DNA of 64,000 nt from CAWBLP01 sp963789495 (GTDB lineage Bacteria > Pseudomonadota > Alphaproteobacteria > Acetobacterales > Acetobacteraceae): contig CAWBLP010000004.1 of NCBI GenBank assembly GCA_963789495.1, positions 124,001 to 188,000 on the forward strand, written 5' to 3'. Under the pieces are notes generated by a model, which was not told the DNA's origin, ran no database searches, and saw only the letters and a program-made list of their open reading frames with translations. Below, one piece after another: positions 15,838-27,415 of the stretch. Each line of letters begins with the position of its first letter. The first letter of the stretch is position 1. A program made the translations under genes and the position numbers.

Positions 15838-16726
15838 CACCGGTGCGCGGCCTCGATTGATCGGCACACGGGCGGAAGGCCTGGCGCTGCTCCTGCTGAC
15901 CGCGTGCAGTTGGGGCCTGACCTGGCCTCAGGCGAAGTTCCTGCTGAGCGAATTGCCGCCATTCACCGCCCGCGCGGTGCCGAACCTGGCCGGGGTGGTC
16001 TTCGCCTTCATGATTGCGCTGGCCTCCCGCGAACGGCTGCGACCGCCGAACGGGCAATGGGGCCGGCTGGTGCTGTTCGCCATGCTGAACTATGGCGCGT
16101 TCACCATCTTCACCACCGTGGCGCTGGTCTGGCTCAAGGCGTCGGAGGCGGTGATCGTCACCTACACACTGCCGGTCTGGGCCGGCCTGCTGGCCTGGCC
16201 GATCTTGGGGGAGCGGCCGACCCTCCGGCGGGTGGTGGCCATGCTGTTGGCATTGGCGGGGGTGGCGCTCCTTGTGGGTGTGGGCTCGGTCGAGGCGGCC
16301 TGGAGCAAGGCACCGGGCGTGCTGTTGGGATTGCTCGCAGCGTCGCTGTTCGGCCTCGGCACGGTGCTGGTCAAGCGTCACCCGCTGTCAATGCCGCCGG
16401 GGACGAGCGTGGCCTGGCAGGCGGCGATCGGCGCGCTGCCGGTGATGGTTCTGGCGGCGTTCGAGCACCCAGACTGGAACCGCCTGACGCCGCTTGGATA
16501 TGCGGCCTGCGGGTATATTGCGGTGATGCCGCTGACCGTCGCCTATGTGGCCTGGTTTCGCGCCTTGCGGCTGGTGCCGGCTTCGATGGCGGCGACCACC
16601 GTGCTGATCTCACCTATGGTAGGCGTGCTGGGGTCGGCCCTGCTGCTCGGCGACCCGCTGGGCCCGCGGCAGTTGATCGCGCTGGCAATGACGCTGACCG
16701 GGGTGGCACTCGCCGCGCGGGGATAG
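15821..16726 (+). CDS. EamA/DMT-family permease
   Basis: A roughly 300-residue inner-membrane protein with about ten hydrophobic helices in two EamA repeats. Repeat one includes LALLLLTACSWGLTWPQAKF and IVTYTLPVWAGLLAWPILGE; repeat two includes LLAASLFGLGTVLVKRHPLS and ATTVLISPMVGVLGSALLLG. The ILGERPT and LLGDPL segments at repeat ends are family hallmarks. Substrates of this family are metabolites or amino acids and cannot be predicted here. GTG 15821 is chosen, overlapping the previous gene by 17 bases. Confidence 0.88.
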   Translation: MSTSANTGARPRLIGTRAEGLALLLLTACSWGLTWPQAKFLLSELPPFTARAVPNLAGVVFAFMIALASRERLRPPNGQWGRLVLFAMLNYGAFTIFTTVALVWLKASEAVIVTYTLPVWAGLLAWPILGERPTLRRVVAMLLALAGVALLVGVGSVEAAWSKAPGVLLGLLAASLFGLGTVLVKRHPLSMPPGTSVAWQAAIGALPVMVLAAFEHPDWNRLTPLGYAACGYIAVMPLTVAYVAWFRALRLVPASMAATTVLISPMVGVLGSALLLGDPLGPRQLIALAMTLTGVALAARG

Positions 16727-16845
16727 CGGGGCCGGCGTTCGTTCGGTCCCCATGCGCATGTAGGTTGTAACGCCCGCCGTCATGGCATGCGCGGCCAACC
16801 GGTGGTAGCGTGGTGGGACATCGCCAGGGGCAACTGAGTCCAAGC

Positions 16846-17916
16846 ATGAGCAACCTCGCGCAAGGCGGCATCGACTGCGACCTGCATCCGGCGGTGCCGA
16901 ACCTGAAGGCGCTGCATCCCTATTTGTCCGACCACTGGCGCGACATCGTCATCCAGCGCGGCGTGCACGAGCTGGAATTGATCGCCTATCCCGCCAACTC
17001 GCCGCTGACCGCGCGGCCCGATTGGCGGCCGGAAGGCAAAAAACCGGGTTCTGACCTCGCTCTGTTGCAACGCCAGGCGCTCGATCCGTTCCACACCAGC
17101 ATCGGCATTCTCAATTGCCTCTATGGCGCGCAGCTGCTGTTCAGCGAGGACATGGGCGCCGGCTTTGCCCGTGCCATCAACGACTGGCTGGCGAAGGAAT
17201 GGCTGGACCAGGACAGCCGACTGCGCGCGTCCATTGTGGTGCCGTCGCAGAACCCGGAGCTGGCGGTGGACGAGATTGAACGCGTCGCCGGCGATCCGCG
17301 CTTCGTCCAGGTTCTGTTACTGGTGATGGGCGACATGCCGCTCGGTAAGCGCCACTACTGGCCGATCTACGCTGCCGCCGAACGGCACAATCTGGCCATC
17401 GGCATCCACGCCGGCAGCGCGTACCGCCACCCCGTCACCTCGCTCGGCTGGCCCACCTACTACACTGAGGATTATGCCGCGCAGGCTGCCGCCTTCCAGC
17501 AATGCCTGACCAGCCTGATTTGCGAAGGTGTGTTCACCAAATTTCCCGAACTGAAGGTCGTGCTGCTCGAGTCCGGCTTCACCTGGCTGCCGGCGCATCT
17601 GTGGCGGCTGACGAAATTCTGGCGCGGGCTGCGCATGGAAATCCCCTGGGTCGATCGCGCACCAACAGAAATCGTGCGCTCCAACGTGCGGCTGACCACG
17701 CAACCGTGCGACGCGCCGCCCGACGTCGAGGCGTTCAAGAAGCTGCTGGACCATATGGGGTCCGACGAGTTGTTGCTGTTCTCCACCGACTATCCGCACT
17801 GGCAGTTCGACGGCGAGGCCGCACTGCCGGAGGGGCTTTCGGCCGATTTTGTCCGCAAGATCATGATCGACAATCCGCGTGCGACCTATACCCGACTGAC
17901 GGAGACGGTTGGTTGA
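16846..17916 (+). CDS. Amidohydrolase 2 family metal-dependent hydrolase
   Basis: A 356-residue TIM-barrel hydrolase/decarboxylase of the amidohydrolase-2 (ACMSD-like) family. Metal-ligand positions appear in GGIDCDLHPAVPN, IGIHAGSAYRHPV and LLFSTDYPHWQFDG; the strand VVLLESGFTWLPAHLWRL is also typical. The D-x-H pair at the N-terminus is written DLH rather than the usual DxHxH. Start ATG 16846 gives the expected short N-terminus. Members hydrolyse or decarboxylate cyclic and aromatic carboxylates; the actual substrate is unknown. It is transcribed with the genes either side but with separate spacers. Confidence 0.85.
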   Translation: MSNLAQGGIDCDLHPAVPNLKALHPYLSDHWRDIVIQRGVHELELIAYPANSPLTARPDWRPEGKKPGSDLALLQRQALDPFHTSIGILNCLYGAQLLFSEDMGAGFARAINDWLAKEWLDQDSRLRASIVVPSQNPELAVDEIERVAGDPRFVQVLLLVMGDMPLGKRHYWPIYAAAERHNLAIGIHAGSAYRHPVTSLGWPTYYTEDYAAQAAAFQQCLTSLICEGVFTKFPELKVVLLESGFTWLPAHLWRLTKFWRGLRMEIPWVDRAPTEIVRSNVRLTTQPCDAPPDVEAFKKLLDHMGSDELLLFSTDYPHWQFDGEAALPEGLSADFVRKIMIDNPRATYTRLTETVG

Positions 17917-18168
17917 GGGTTCGGGGATGATCCACGTCGGTCTGATCATCGGGCCGACGTTTGCATCCGTGGTCGGATGGCACTGCCCCATCATCACCCG
18001 ATAGGTTCGTGTCGGGCGGCGCTTCCCCCGGCGGAATGTGGGGCCACGGCGGCTGTCATATCTAACCATCTGAACCCGGGATCGAATCGGCGGCATCGGG
18101 CCGAGCTTGCATCTGCCCCTCGACGCCCCCCGTCGGAAGCCCCATTTTCAACGGACGAGGAGCCACCC

Positions 18169-20361
18169 ATGTCGCAGACCCTGGTCCGCCCGCCGCCCGT
18201 TCTGTTCATGCCGGAGAAGCAGCCTGCCAAGCCGCTGACCCGTCGGCTGAAGGTGGTCTCGGAGTATGAACCCGCCGGCGACCAGCCGACGGCGATCACC
18301 GAGCTGGTGCGTGGTGTGGAGCAGGCGGAGCGCGACCAGGTTCTTCTGGGTGTCACCGGCTCGGGCAAGACCTTTACCATGGCCAAGGTGATCGAGGCGG
18401 TGCAGAAGCCGACCCTCATCCTGGCGCCGAACAAGACGCTGGCCGCGCAGCTATATGGCGAAATGAAGTCGTTCTTCCCGGAGAATGCGGTGGAATACTT
18501 CGTCAGCTACTACGATTATTATCAACCCGAAGCCTATGTGCCGCGCACCGACACCTATATCGAGAAGGACGCGCAGATCAACGAGCAGATTGACCGGATG
18601 CGCCACGCTGCCACCCAGTCTCTACTGGAGCGCAACGACGTCGTGGTCGTCGCCTCGGTCTCCTGCATCTACGGTATCGGCTCGGTCGAGACCTACGCCA
18701 AGATGGTGGCGAAGTTGGAGGTCGGCGGCCGGATCGATCGCGACAGCCTGGCCAAGGCGCTGGTCGATCTGCAGTATCGCCGCAACGATACCGCATTCCA
18801 GCGCGGCACGTTTCGGCTGCGTGGCGAGATCGTCGACATCTTCCCCAGCCACTATGAGGACCGCGCCTGGCGGGTGATGCTGTTCGGCGACGACATCGAA
18901 TCCATCCACGAATTCGACCCGCTGACCGGCGAGAAGACCGCTGCACTGAACGCGATCACCGTCTATGCGAACAGCCACTATGTGACCCCGCGGCCGACGC
19001 TGACCCAGGCCATCCGCGACATCAAGATCGAGCTGAAAGCGCGCCTGGAGGAACTCACCGCGGAGGGCAAGTTGCTGGAGGTGGAGCGGCTCAGCCAGCG
19101 CACCGCGTTCGACATCGAGATGATGGAGACCACTGGCTCCTGCAAAGGCATCGAGAACTACTCGCGCTACCTGACCGGCCGTGAGCCGGGTGATCCGCCG
19201 CCGACGCTGTTCGAATACCTGCCGGAAAATGCGCTGCTGATCGTCGATGAGAGCCATGTGACGGTGCCGCAGTTGGGCGGCATGTATCGCGGCGACTATG
19301 CCCGCAAATCGATCCTGTCGGAGTTCGGCTTCCGCCTGCCCTCCTGTATCGACAACCGGCCGCTGAAATTCGAGGAATGGGAGCGGTTCCGGCCGCAGAC
19401 GATGTTCGTCTCCGCGACCCCGGGCCCGTGGGAGATGGAACGTACCGCCGGCGTGTTCGCCGAACAGGTGATCCGGCCGACCGGGCTGATCGACCCCGTC
19501 ACCGAGGTGCGCCCGGTGGAGCACCAGGTGGACGACCTGCTGGCGGAGTGTCGCACGGTCGCTGCCAATGGCGGGCGCGTTCTGGTTACCACGCTGACCA
19601 AGCGCATGGCGGAGGACCTCACGGATTACCTGACGGAGCATGGCGTGAAGGTCCGCTACCTGCATTCCGACATCGACACGCTGGAGCGGATCGAGATCAT
19701 TCGCGACCTGCGGCTGGGCGTGTTCGACGTGCTGGTCGGGATCAACCTGCTGCGCGAAGGGCTGGATATCCCGGAATGCGCGCTGGTGGCGATTCTGGAT
19801 GCCGACAAGGAAGGCTTCCTGCGGTCGCAGACCTCGCTGATCCAGACCATCGGCAGGGCGGCGCGTAATATTGACGGAAAGGTGATCCTGTACGCCGACA
19901 CGATGACCCGCTCGCTGCGCGCCGCGATCGAGGAAACCGAGCGGCGGCGCAACAAACAGCGCGCGTGGAATGAGGCGCACGGCATCACCCCAATCTCGAT
20001 CAAGCGCACCATTGGCAAGGTGTTGGAGAGCGTGTTCGAGCAGGATTATGTGACGGTTGCGCCGGTCAAGGACAGTTCTGCGACCGAGTTCGTTGGGCGC
20101 GACCTGAAAGCAAGCATAGCCGAACTGGAAAAGCGCATGCGGGCCGCCGCGGCCGACCTGGAATTCGAGCAGGCGGCTCGGTTGCGCGACGAGATCAAGC
20201 GGCTGGAGGCGCTGGACCTGGGGCTGGAGCCGCCGCCGGCGGCCAGCGCGTCGTTGCGGCCCAAGCGGGACCGCACTCCCGAACCGATGGGTCCCGGTGG
20301 CGGCGGTTATGATCCGAGCAAGCGGCGCGGTCGCGGCGGGACGCGGCGCAGAGGTCCGTGA
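18169..20361 (+). CDS. uvrB: Excinuclease ABC subunit B
   Basis: A 730-residue UvrB, the damage-verifying helicase-like subunit of nucleotide excision repair. Helicase motif I (LLGVTGSGKTFTMA), the beta-hairpin region VEYFVSYYDYYQPEAYVPRT, the ATPase motif LLIVDESHVTVPQ, the C-terminal helicase half DVLVGINLLREGLDIPE and the UvrC-binding UVR motif (LEFEQAARLRDEIKRLEA) are in order. Start ATG 18169 is preceded by GAGGAG. A short unconserved N-terminal extension precedes the first motif. No GTTC-N7-GTTC box was found upstream. Confidence 0.98.
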   Translation: MSQTLVRPPPVLFMPEKQPAKPLTRRLKVVSEYEPAGDQPTAITELVRGVEQAERDQVLLGVTGSGKTFTMAKVIEAVQKPTLILAPNKTLAAQLYGEMKSFFPENAVEYFVSYYDYYQPEAYVPRTDTYIEKDAQINEQIDRMRHAATQSLLERNDVVVVASVSCIYGIGSVETYAKMVAKLEVGGRIDRDSLAKALVDLQYRRNDTAFQRGTFRLRGEIVDIFPSHYEDRAWRVMLFGDDIESIHEFDPLTGEKTAALNAITVYANSHYVTPRPTLTQAIRDIKIELKARLEELTAEGKLLEVERLSQRTAFDIEMMETTGSCKGIENYSRYLTGREPGDPPPTLFEYLPENALLIVDESHVTVPQLGGMYRGDYARKSILSEFGFRLPSCIDNRPLKFEEWERFRPQTMFVSATPGPWEMERTAGVFAEQVIRPTGLIDPVTEVRPVEHQVDDLLAECRTVAANGGRVLVTTLTKRMAEDLTDYLTEHGVKVRYLHSDIDTLERIEIIRDLRLGVFDVLVGINLLREGLDIPECALVAILDADKEGFLRSQTSLIQTIGRAARNIDGKVILYADTMTRSLRAAIEETERRRNKQRAWNEAHGITPISIKRTIGKVLESVFEQDYVTVAPVKDSSATEFVGRDLKASIAELEKRMRAAAADLEFEQAARLRDEIKRLEALDLGLEPPPAASASLRPKRDRTPEPMGPGGGGYDPSKRRGRGGTRRRGP

Positions 20362-20571
20362 GGACGGGGCGCTGTCTGGCTGGCGCGGGGCTTGCATTTG
20401 ACGCCGCCGTGGCGGCTTAGAGAAGTAGGCGACCCGAAGCTGCCGGTCTGGCCGGGACATCGCGGGTCGGTGGCGCGAGAACCGGGCGGGAGTCATTATG
20501 ATGCACAAGGGCAGCCCCATGGCGGATCGTTGTCGGCGCTGCTCCCGCGCGTCGGGTCTGGAACCTGCTGG

Positions 20572-21678
20572 ATGAACAATTCGGTTCCGCCACCCGGCAG
20601 CGGCCCGCAATTCACGGCTCGCGGCCCCATGCCTGGTGCGCCGATCCCGCCCGTACTTGATGCCCGCTCCGCCGCGGTCCTGCGGGAGATCGTGGAACAA
20701 TACGTGGAGACCGGTGAGCCGGTGGGCAGTCGCACCCTGTCCCGACGCCTGCCGATGAACCTGTCGCCGGCCACCATCCGCAACGTGATGGCCGACCTGA
20801 CCAATTCAGGGCTGTTGTTCGCCCCGCATACCTCGGCCGGCCGCCTGCCAACGGACCAGGGGCTGCGCCTGTTCGTCGATGGGCTGCTTAACTTCGGCGA
20901 ACTCAGCGAGGAGGAGCGCGAGACGATCTCCGCCGCGCTCGCCGCATCGGGCCGCAGCCTGGAGGACACGCTCGGCGAGGCCAGTTCGATGCTTTCCGGC
21001 CTGTCCTCGGCCGCCGGCCTGGTGCTGGCACCGAAGTCGGAGGGCCCGTTGCGGCATATCGAATTCGTGCCTTTGGGTCCCGGCCGAGCACTCGTGGTAC
21101 TGGTCAACGCCGAAGGACATGTCGAAAACCGGGTCATGGAAATCCCGCCCGGCCTGCCGCCCTCCGCCCTGCAGCAGGCAAGCAACTACCTGAACGCGCG
21201 GCTGTCCGGCCGTCCGCTCGGGGAATTGCGGCGGATCGTGACGGAGGAGATGGCGGCCGACCGCACCGAGTTGGATGAGCTGGCGGCCGTCGTGGTCGAG
21301 GCGGGTCTGGGGACCTGGACCGGGGAGGGCCGGTCCGGCAGCCTGATCGTCCGCGGGCAGGCGAGGCTGCTGGCCGATGTGACGCAGATCGAGCGGATTT
21401 CCACGATCCAGACCCTGTTCGAGCGGCTGGAGCGGCACGAAACGATGCTGAAGCTGTTGGAACTGGCAGAACAGTCGGACGGCGTGCGGATTTTCATCGG
21501 CGCGGAGAGCGGGCTGTTCGGGACATCCGGCGTCTCCATGGTGGTGGCACCGGCCCGCAACGAGGGCGGCCGGATCGTGGGGGCGATCGGCGTGATCGGG
21601 CCGACCCGGATCAATTACGGTCGCATCATTCCGGTGGTCGACTATACCGCTCGGGTCATCGGCCGGCTTCTCGGCTGA
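20572..21678 (+). CDS. hrcA: Heat-inducible transcription repressor HrcA
   Basis: A roughly 368-residue HrcA, the repressor that binds CIRCE operators and senses GroE capacity. The winged-helix part SAAVLREIVEQYVETGEPVG, SRTLSRRLPMNLSPATIRNV and the segment PHTSAGRLPTDQGLR are diagnostic; the C-terminal GAF-like part ends with GVIGPTRINYGRIIPVVDYT. ATG 20572 is a reasonable start; in-frame codons reach back to 20392 but are low-complexity. It heads an hrcA-grpE-dnaK-dnaJ block. I found no CIRCE inverted repeat within the block, so its targets probably lie elsewhere (for example groESL). Confidence 0.95.
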   Translation: MNNSVPPPGSGPQFTARGPMPGAPIPPVLDARSAAVLREIVEQYVETGEPVGSRTLSRRLPMNLSPATIRNVMADLTNSGLLFAPHTSAGRLPTDQGLRLFVDGLLNFGELSEEERETISAALAASGRSLEDTLGEASSMLSGLSSAAGLVLAPKSEGPLRHIEFVPLGPGRALVVLVNAEGHVENRVMEIPPGLPPSALQQASNYLNARLSGRPLGELRRIVTEEMAADRTELDELAAVVVEAGLGTWTGEGRSGSLIVRGQARLLADVTQIERISTIQTLFERLERHETMLKLLELAEQSDGVRIFIGAESGLFGTSGVSMVVAPARNEGGRIVGAIGVIGPTRINYGRIIPVVDYTARVIGRLLG

Positions 21679-21874
21679 CCTTCATGGGGCGGGATGTGCT
21701 CTGGGCGCCGGCGATGCCTTGCCGATGGTGCGAGGGTTCGCAGGCAAGTAGCCAATCCCGACCATTTCGCTGTAAACGAAGTCTTCACCGTCCTGCGCTA
21801 AGCTGTGGCGGCACGTCTGTCCTGTGCCACACCCCGCTTGTTCCCCCGCGACCCTCGCCCTAACTGATTGGCTC

Positions 21875-22510
21875 ATGAGCAACGAACCCGAAAACACCCA
21901 GGAAGCCACGCAGCGGCAATCGGACCGGCCGGTTGATGCCGCCGCCAACCAGAACGCGCCGCTGACCCCCGATGAGGTGATGCAGGCCGCGACCGCGCGT
22001 ATCGCCGCCCTCGAGACCGAGGTGGCGGAGCTGAAGGATCGCTGGATGCGGTCCGAAGCGGAAATCGCCAACGTCCGCGCCCGGGCCCGCCGGGAGGTGG
22101 ACGAAACCCGGCAATACGCCGTGCAGAAATTCGCTGCCGACGTCGTAGAGTCGGCCGACAACCTGCGGCGAGGCCTTGTCAGCCTGCCTCCCGCCGAAGG
22201 CCAGTCCGAGCTTCTGGCCAAGCTGCGGGAGGGATTTGAAGGCGTCGAGCGCAACTTCCTGACCATTCTGGAGCGGAACGGCATCAAGCGGGAGGATCCG
22301 ACCGGGGCCCCGTTCGACCCGAACCTGCACCAGGCGATGGCAGAGCAGGAAAGCGAGGCCCACACGCCGGGCAGTGTCATGCATGCCTGGACTCCGGCCT
22401 GGACGCTGAACGGTCGGCTGCTGCGGCCGGCCATGGTCGTGGTCGCCAAGGCACCGCCTGCCGAACTGACGAACACGCCCGGCGATACGAAAGTGGATAC
22501 AACAGCCTGA
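21875..22510 (+). CDS. grpE: Nucleotide exchange factor GrpE
   Basis: A 211-residue GrpE, which releases ADP from DnaK. After an acidic, glutamine-rich N-terminus comes the long helix IAALETEVAELKDRWMRSEA, the conserved ARREVDETRQYAVQKFAADV and the C-terminal beta domain, with GAPFDPNLHQAMAEQESEAH and the closing GRLLRPAMVVVAKAP. Start ATG 21875 fits the family. It lies between hrcA and dnaK, with a sigma32-like promoter for dnaK just after its stop. Confidence 0.96.
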   Translation: MSNEPENTQEATQRQSDRPVDAAANQNAPLTPDEVMQAATARIAALETEVAELKDRWMRSEAEIANVRARARREVDETRQYAVQKFAADVVESADNLRRGLVSLPPAEGQSELLAKLREGFEGVERNFLTILERNGIKREDPTGAPFDPNLHQAMAEQESEAHTPGSVMHAWTPAWTLNGRLLRPAMVVVAKAPPAELTNTPGDTKVDTTA

Positions 22511-22548
22511 TATCGTGCCGCTCATGCATGAAAAACGCGGCTTCCACC

Positions 22549-22576
22549 CTTGCCCGGGCCGGTCCAGACCCATACA
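22549..22576 (+). promoter_or_regulatory. Sigma32-type heat-shock promoter of dnaK
   Basis: CTTGCCC at 22549-22555 is followed after 13 bases by CCCATACA at 22569-22576, a good match to the RpoH consensus (CTTG-x3, N13, CCCCATNT). It ends about 70 bases before the dnaK ATG, which has an AAGGAG ribosome site. Confidence 0.68.
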
Positions 22577-22647
22577 TCATTGTTATTATCACCTAGGGAC
22601 GTCCGCGGTGCTTCGGGCCGCGCACATCCGCTGAAAGGAGCCTGAGC

Positions 22648-24601
<1,954 letters not shown>

Positions 24602-24740
24602 CGATACCGGGACCGACAAGCCTAGGAGGTCGCGCCCGCGCTTCTGACGAAGGCGGGCGCGACGTGTTTCTTGAGTGAGCGCGCGGAAGACCTGTAGCCA
24701 GCAGAACCCGCGCGCCAGCGCCTAGCGACAAAGGGCTGAA

Positions 24741-25886
24741 ATGGCCAAGCAGGACTATTACGCCACCTTGGGTGTGGCGCGAGAGGCCGGGGCCGAAGAC
24801 CTCAAGAAGGCGTACCGCAAGCTCGCGATGCAGTTCCACCCCGATCGCAATCCGGGCGACAAACAGGCCGAAGCGCGGTTCAAGGAGGTCAGCGAGGCCT
24901 ATGACGTCCTGAAGGACGAGCAGAAGCGTGCCGCCTATGACCGTTACGGCCATGCGGCTTTCGAGCAGGGTGGACAGGGCGGTTTTTCGCAGGGCTTCGG
25001 GTTCACCTCCGAGGGCGGTCTCAACGATATCTTCGACCAGATGTTCGGCGATTTCCTGGGCCGTCGCGGCGGTGGCGCCGGGCGCACCCGCGCCGGAGCG
25101 GATATTCGCCAGGCCGTCGAGATCGATCTCGCCGAGGCCTTCGCCGGCACCAAGTCCACGTTGCGCGTACCGACCCGGGTCGCCTGCGAGGCCTGCAACG
25201 GCACGGGTTCGGAGGACAAGAACCGCGGCGCCGACACCTGCCCGACCTGCCAGGGAGCCGGAAAGGTCCGCTCCCAGCAGGGCTTCTTCCTGATCGAGCG
25301 CGCCTGCCCGACCTGCGGCGGCCAAGGCCGTGTGATCCGCAATCCGTGCCGCATCTGCCGCGGCGCCGGCACTGTGCAGCGGGAACGCTCGTTGCAGGTG
25401 GCAATCCCGGCCGGCGTCGAGGACGGCACGCGCATCCGCCTGGCGGGCGAAGGCGAGGCGGGTGGCCAGGGCGCGCCCAACGGCGACCTCTACGTGCATG
25501 TCGCCATGCGGCCGCATGAGTTCTTCCAGCGCGACGGCGCCAATATTTTCATGCGCGTGCCACTGCGGATGGCGCAGGCCGCGCTGGGCGCCGAGGTCGA
25601 GGTGCCCGTTATCGACGGCAGCCGCGCCAAGGTGAAGATTCCGCCCGGTACGCAAACCAGCGACCAGTTCCGCCTGCGCGGCAAAGGCTTTTCGGTGCTG
25701 CGCAGCGCAGCCCGCGGCGACATGTACATTCAGGTGGCAGTGGAAACTCCGCAGAATCTCAGCAAGCGGCAGCGCGAATTGCTGGAGGAGTTCGAGACCG
25801 AAGCGCAGAAGCACGAGAAGGGCAGCCCGGAAAACGAAGGCTTCTTCGCCAAGGTCGCCTCGTTTTTTGAAGGCGGACGCAGCTAG
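24741..25886 (+). CDS. dnaJ: Chaperone protein DnaJ
   Basis: A 381-residue type I Hsp40. The J domain (residues 1-70) contains KKAYRKLAMQFHPDRNPGD with the HPD tripeptide; a Gly/Phe-rich linker follows; the zinc domain has four C-x-x-C-x-G-x-G units (CEACNGTG, CPTCQGAG, CPTCGGQG, CRICRGAG); the C-terminal peptide-binding domain is complete. It stimulates DnaK ATP hydrolysis and is encoded 139 bases downstream of dnaK. The frame is intact, unlike dnaK. Confidence 0.98.
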   Translation: MAKQDYYATLGVAREAGAEDLKKAYRKLAMQFHPDRNPGDKQAEARFKEVSEAYDVLKDEQKRAAYDRYGHAAFEQGGQGGFSQGFGFTSEGGLNDIFDQMFGDFLGRRGGGAGRTRAGADIRQAVEIDLAEAFAGTKSTLRVPTRVACEACNGTGSEDKNRGADTCPTCQGAGKVRSQQGFFLIERACPTCGGQGRVIRNPCRICRGAGTVQRERSLQVAIPAGVEDGTRIRLAGEGEAGGQGAPNGDLYVHVAMRPHEFFQRDGANIFMRVPLRMAQAALGAEVEVPVIDGSRAKVKIPPGTQTSDQFRLRGKGFSVLRSAARGDMYIQVAVETPQNLSKRQRELLEEFETEAQKHEKGSPENEGFFAKVASFFEGGRS

Positions 25887-26266
25887 CTGACGTTCACCGC
25901 ATTTCGCTTTGGGGGATGCCGCAAGCATCGGGGCTTGCCTCAAATCCCACCAGGAGGCGTTGCCTCCCCGCCTGCAGCAACGACTCGCCTTTGCAATCGG
26001 ATTCAGTTTGGGATGGGGATGGGTGCGACCGCCTCGGATCAACCCATCATCGTGACAGGCCCTCTCACCACCCCAAGCTGAGCCGGTCCCAAGGGCCAGG
26101 TCCGTGGCGGGAGATCAGGGGGCAGCGCCCGTTGATCGGGGCTCCGGCGCAGGCCCCCCGACGCTTCGCGCTGCGGAACTGGGTTCCGCTCCGGCCGCAA
26201 TGATGGAAGTATTCCCCGGCAAAGGGGACAGGCGCGCATGGCGGACCGGGTTCTAGGAGCGTGCGG
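25887..26266. other. Spacer after dnaJ with a hairpin
   Basis: About 380 bases without a convincing gene. A hairpin at 26113-26137 (GATCAGGGGGC paired with GCCCGTTGATC around a three-base loop, one mismatch) is the only clear structure. It has no T-run. Short open frames here overlap the repeat-like GC sequence and are not credible. Confidence 0.5.
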
Positions 26267-27415
26267 GTGACCGGCGGGCCGCTCGCCGGTATCAAGGTGA
26301 TCGAAGTCGGCCAGGCGCTCGCTGGTCCGCTGGCCGGCGTCATTCTGGCTGACCTCGGTGCCGACGTGGTCAAAGTGGAAAAACCTGACGGCGGTGACGA
26401 TGCACGTCTCTGGGGCCCACCCTTCGTCCACGGCGACTCCGTCTCGTTCCACAGCAACAACCGCAACAAGCGGTCGGTCACCCTCGACATCAAGTCTCCG
26501 GCCGACATTGCCCGGCTGAAGGCGCTCACGGCACAGGCCGACATCCTGATCCAGAACCTGCGGCCCGGCATCGTGGATGAATGCGGCATCGGCGCCGAGG
26601 CCATGCGCGCGATGAACCCGCGGCTGATCTACTGCTCGATCTGGGCGTTCGGCCATCAGGGGCCGTTGAAAATGGCGCCCGGTTTCGACCCGCTGCTGCA
26701 ATGCTTTGGCGCCGTGGTGACGCTGACCGGTCGCCCGGACGATCCACCCACCTTCTGCGCGCCGGCGATCAACGACACCGCCACCGGCATGTGGTGCGTG
26801 ATCGGCGCCTTGGCGGCCCTGAAGCAGCGCGAGCGCACCGGCCTGGGCTGCCAGGTGGACACCTCGCTGTTCGAAAGCGCGGTCGCCTGGGTGCAGGGCC
26901 CGCTGAACAATTTCAACGTCACCGGCAAGCTGCCGCAGCGTCACGGCGCCGCCAGTGCCACCCTCGCGCCGTACCAGATCTTCGAAACCGCGGACCGGCC
27001 GATCTGCATCGCCGCCGGCAACGATCGATTGTTCGTCAAGCTGGCCGGGGCACTCGGCCATCCCGCATGGATCACCGATGCGCGCTTTTCCGATGGCCGC
27101 CGGCGTGCCGCGAACCGGGAGGCGCTGGTCACCGTCATGCAGCCGGTGCTGGCGACCCGCAAGCGGCAGGATTGGTTGGGCATCATCGGCGAGGCCGGGG
27201 TACCCTGTGCCCCGGTGAACAACATCGCCGAACTGGCCGAGGCCGAGCAGTTGCAGGCGATGGATATCATGCGAACGCTGCCGGGGAGTGGCATCTCCAT
27301 CGTCGGCCTGCCGCTGTCGTTCGATCGGCATCGCCCGCACCCGCAGGGCGATTCTCCGAAGCTTGGCCAGCACAACGACGAAATCCTCGGTCCCTTGGAG
27401 TCTTCTCATGCCTGA
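26267..27415 (+). CDS. Class III CoA-transferase (CaiB/BaiF/formyl-CoA transferase family)
   Basis: A 382-residue family III CoA-transferase that moves CoA between carboxylic acids. GIKVIEVGQALAGPLAGVIL, ADLGADVVKVEKPDGGDDAR with the catalytic aspartate in the family position, LDIKSPADIARLKAL and LIQNLRPGIVDECGIG follow the family order. GTG 26267 is preferred over GTG 26261 because an AGGAG site (26255-26259) lies at proper distance. Its last eight bases overlap the M20 gene. It heads a long same-strand catabolic block running to 37770, so it probably activates the acid produced there. Confidence 0.92.
   Translation: MTGGPLAGIKVIEVGQALAGPLAGVILADLGADVVKVEKPDGGDDARLWGPPFVHGDSVSFHSNNRNKRSVTLDIKSPADIARLKALTAQADILIQNLRPGIVDECGIGAEAMRAMNPRLIYCSIWAFGHQGPLKMAPGFDPLLQCFGAVVTLTGRPDDPPTFCAPAINDTATGMWCVIGALAALKQRERTGLGCQVDTSLFESAVAWVQGPLNNFNVTGKLPQRHGAASATLAPYQIFETADRPICIAAGNDRLFVKLAGALGHPAWITDARFSDGRRRAANREALVTVMQPVLATRKRQDWLGIIGEAGVPCAPVNNIAELAEAEQLQAMDIMRTLPGSGISIVGLPLSFDRHRPHPQGDSPKLGQHNDEILGPLESSHA

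Noticed and set aside
17917..18168. LexA box before uvrB
   Set aside because: Only isolated GTTC/GAAC words were found; the nearest pair has the wrong spacing.
18622..20700. 692-codon minus-strand frame opposite uvrB
   Set aside because: Complement of a conserved gene; no family motif; composition typical of a shadow.
21679..22647. CIRCE operator around grpE/dnaK
   Set aside because: No TTAGCACTC/GAGTGCTAA-type repeat could be seen in the spacers.
25916..26203. 95-codon plus-strand frame after dnaJ
   Set aside because: Low-complexity, proline/arginine-rich, no ribosome site, and it spans a hairpin.
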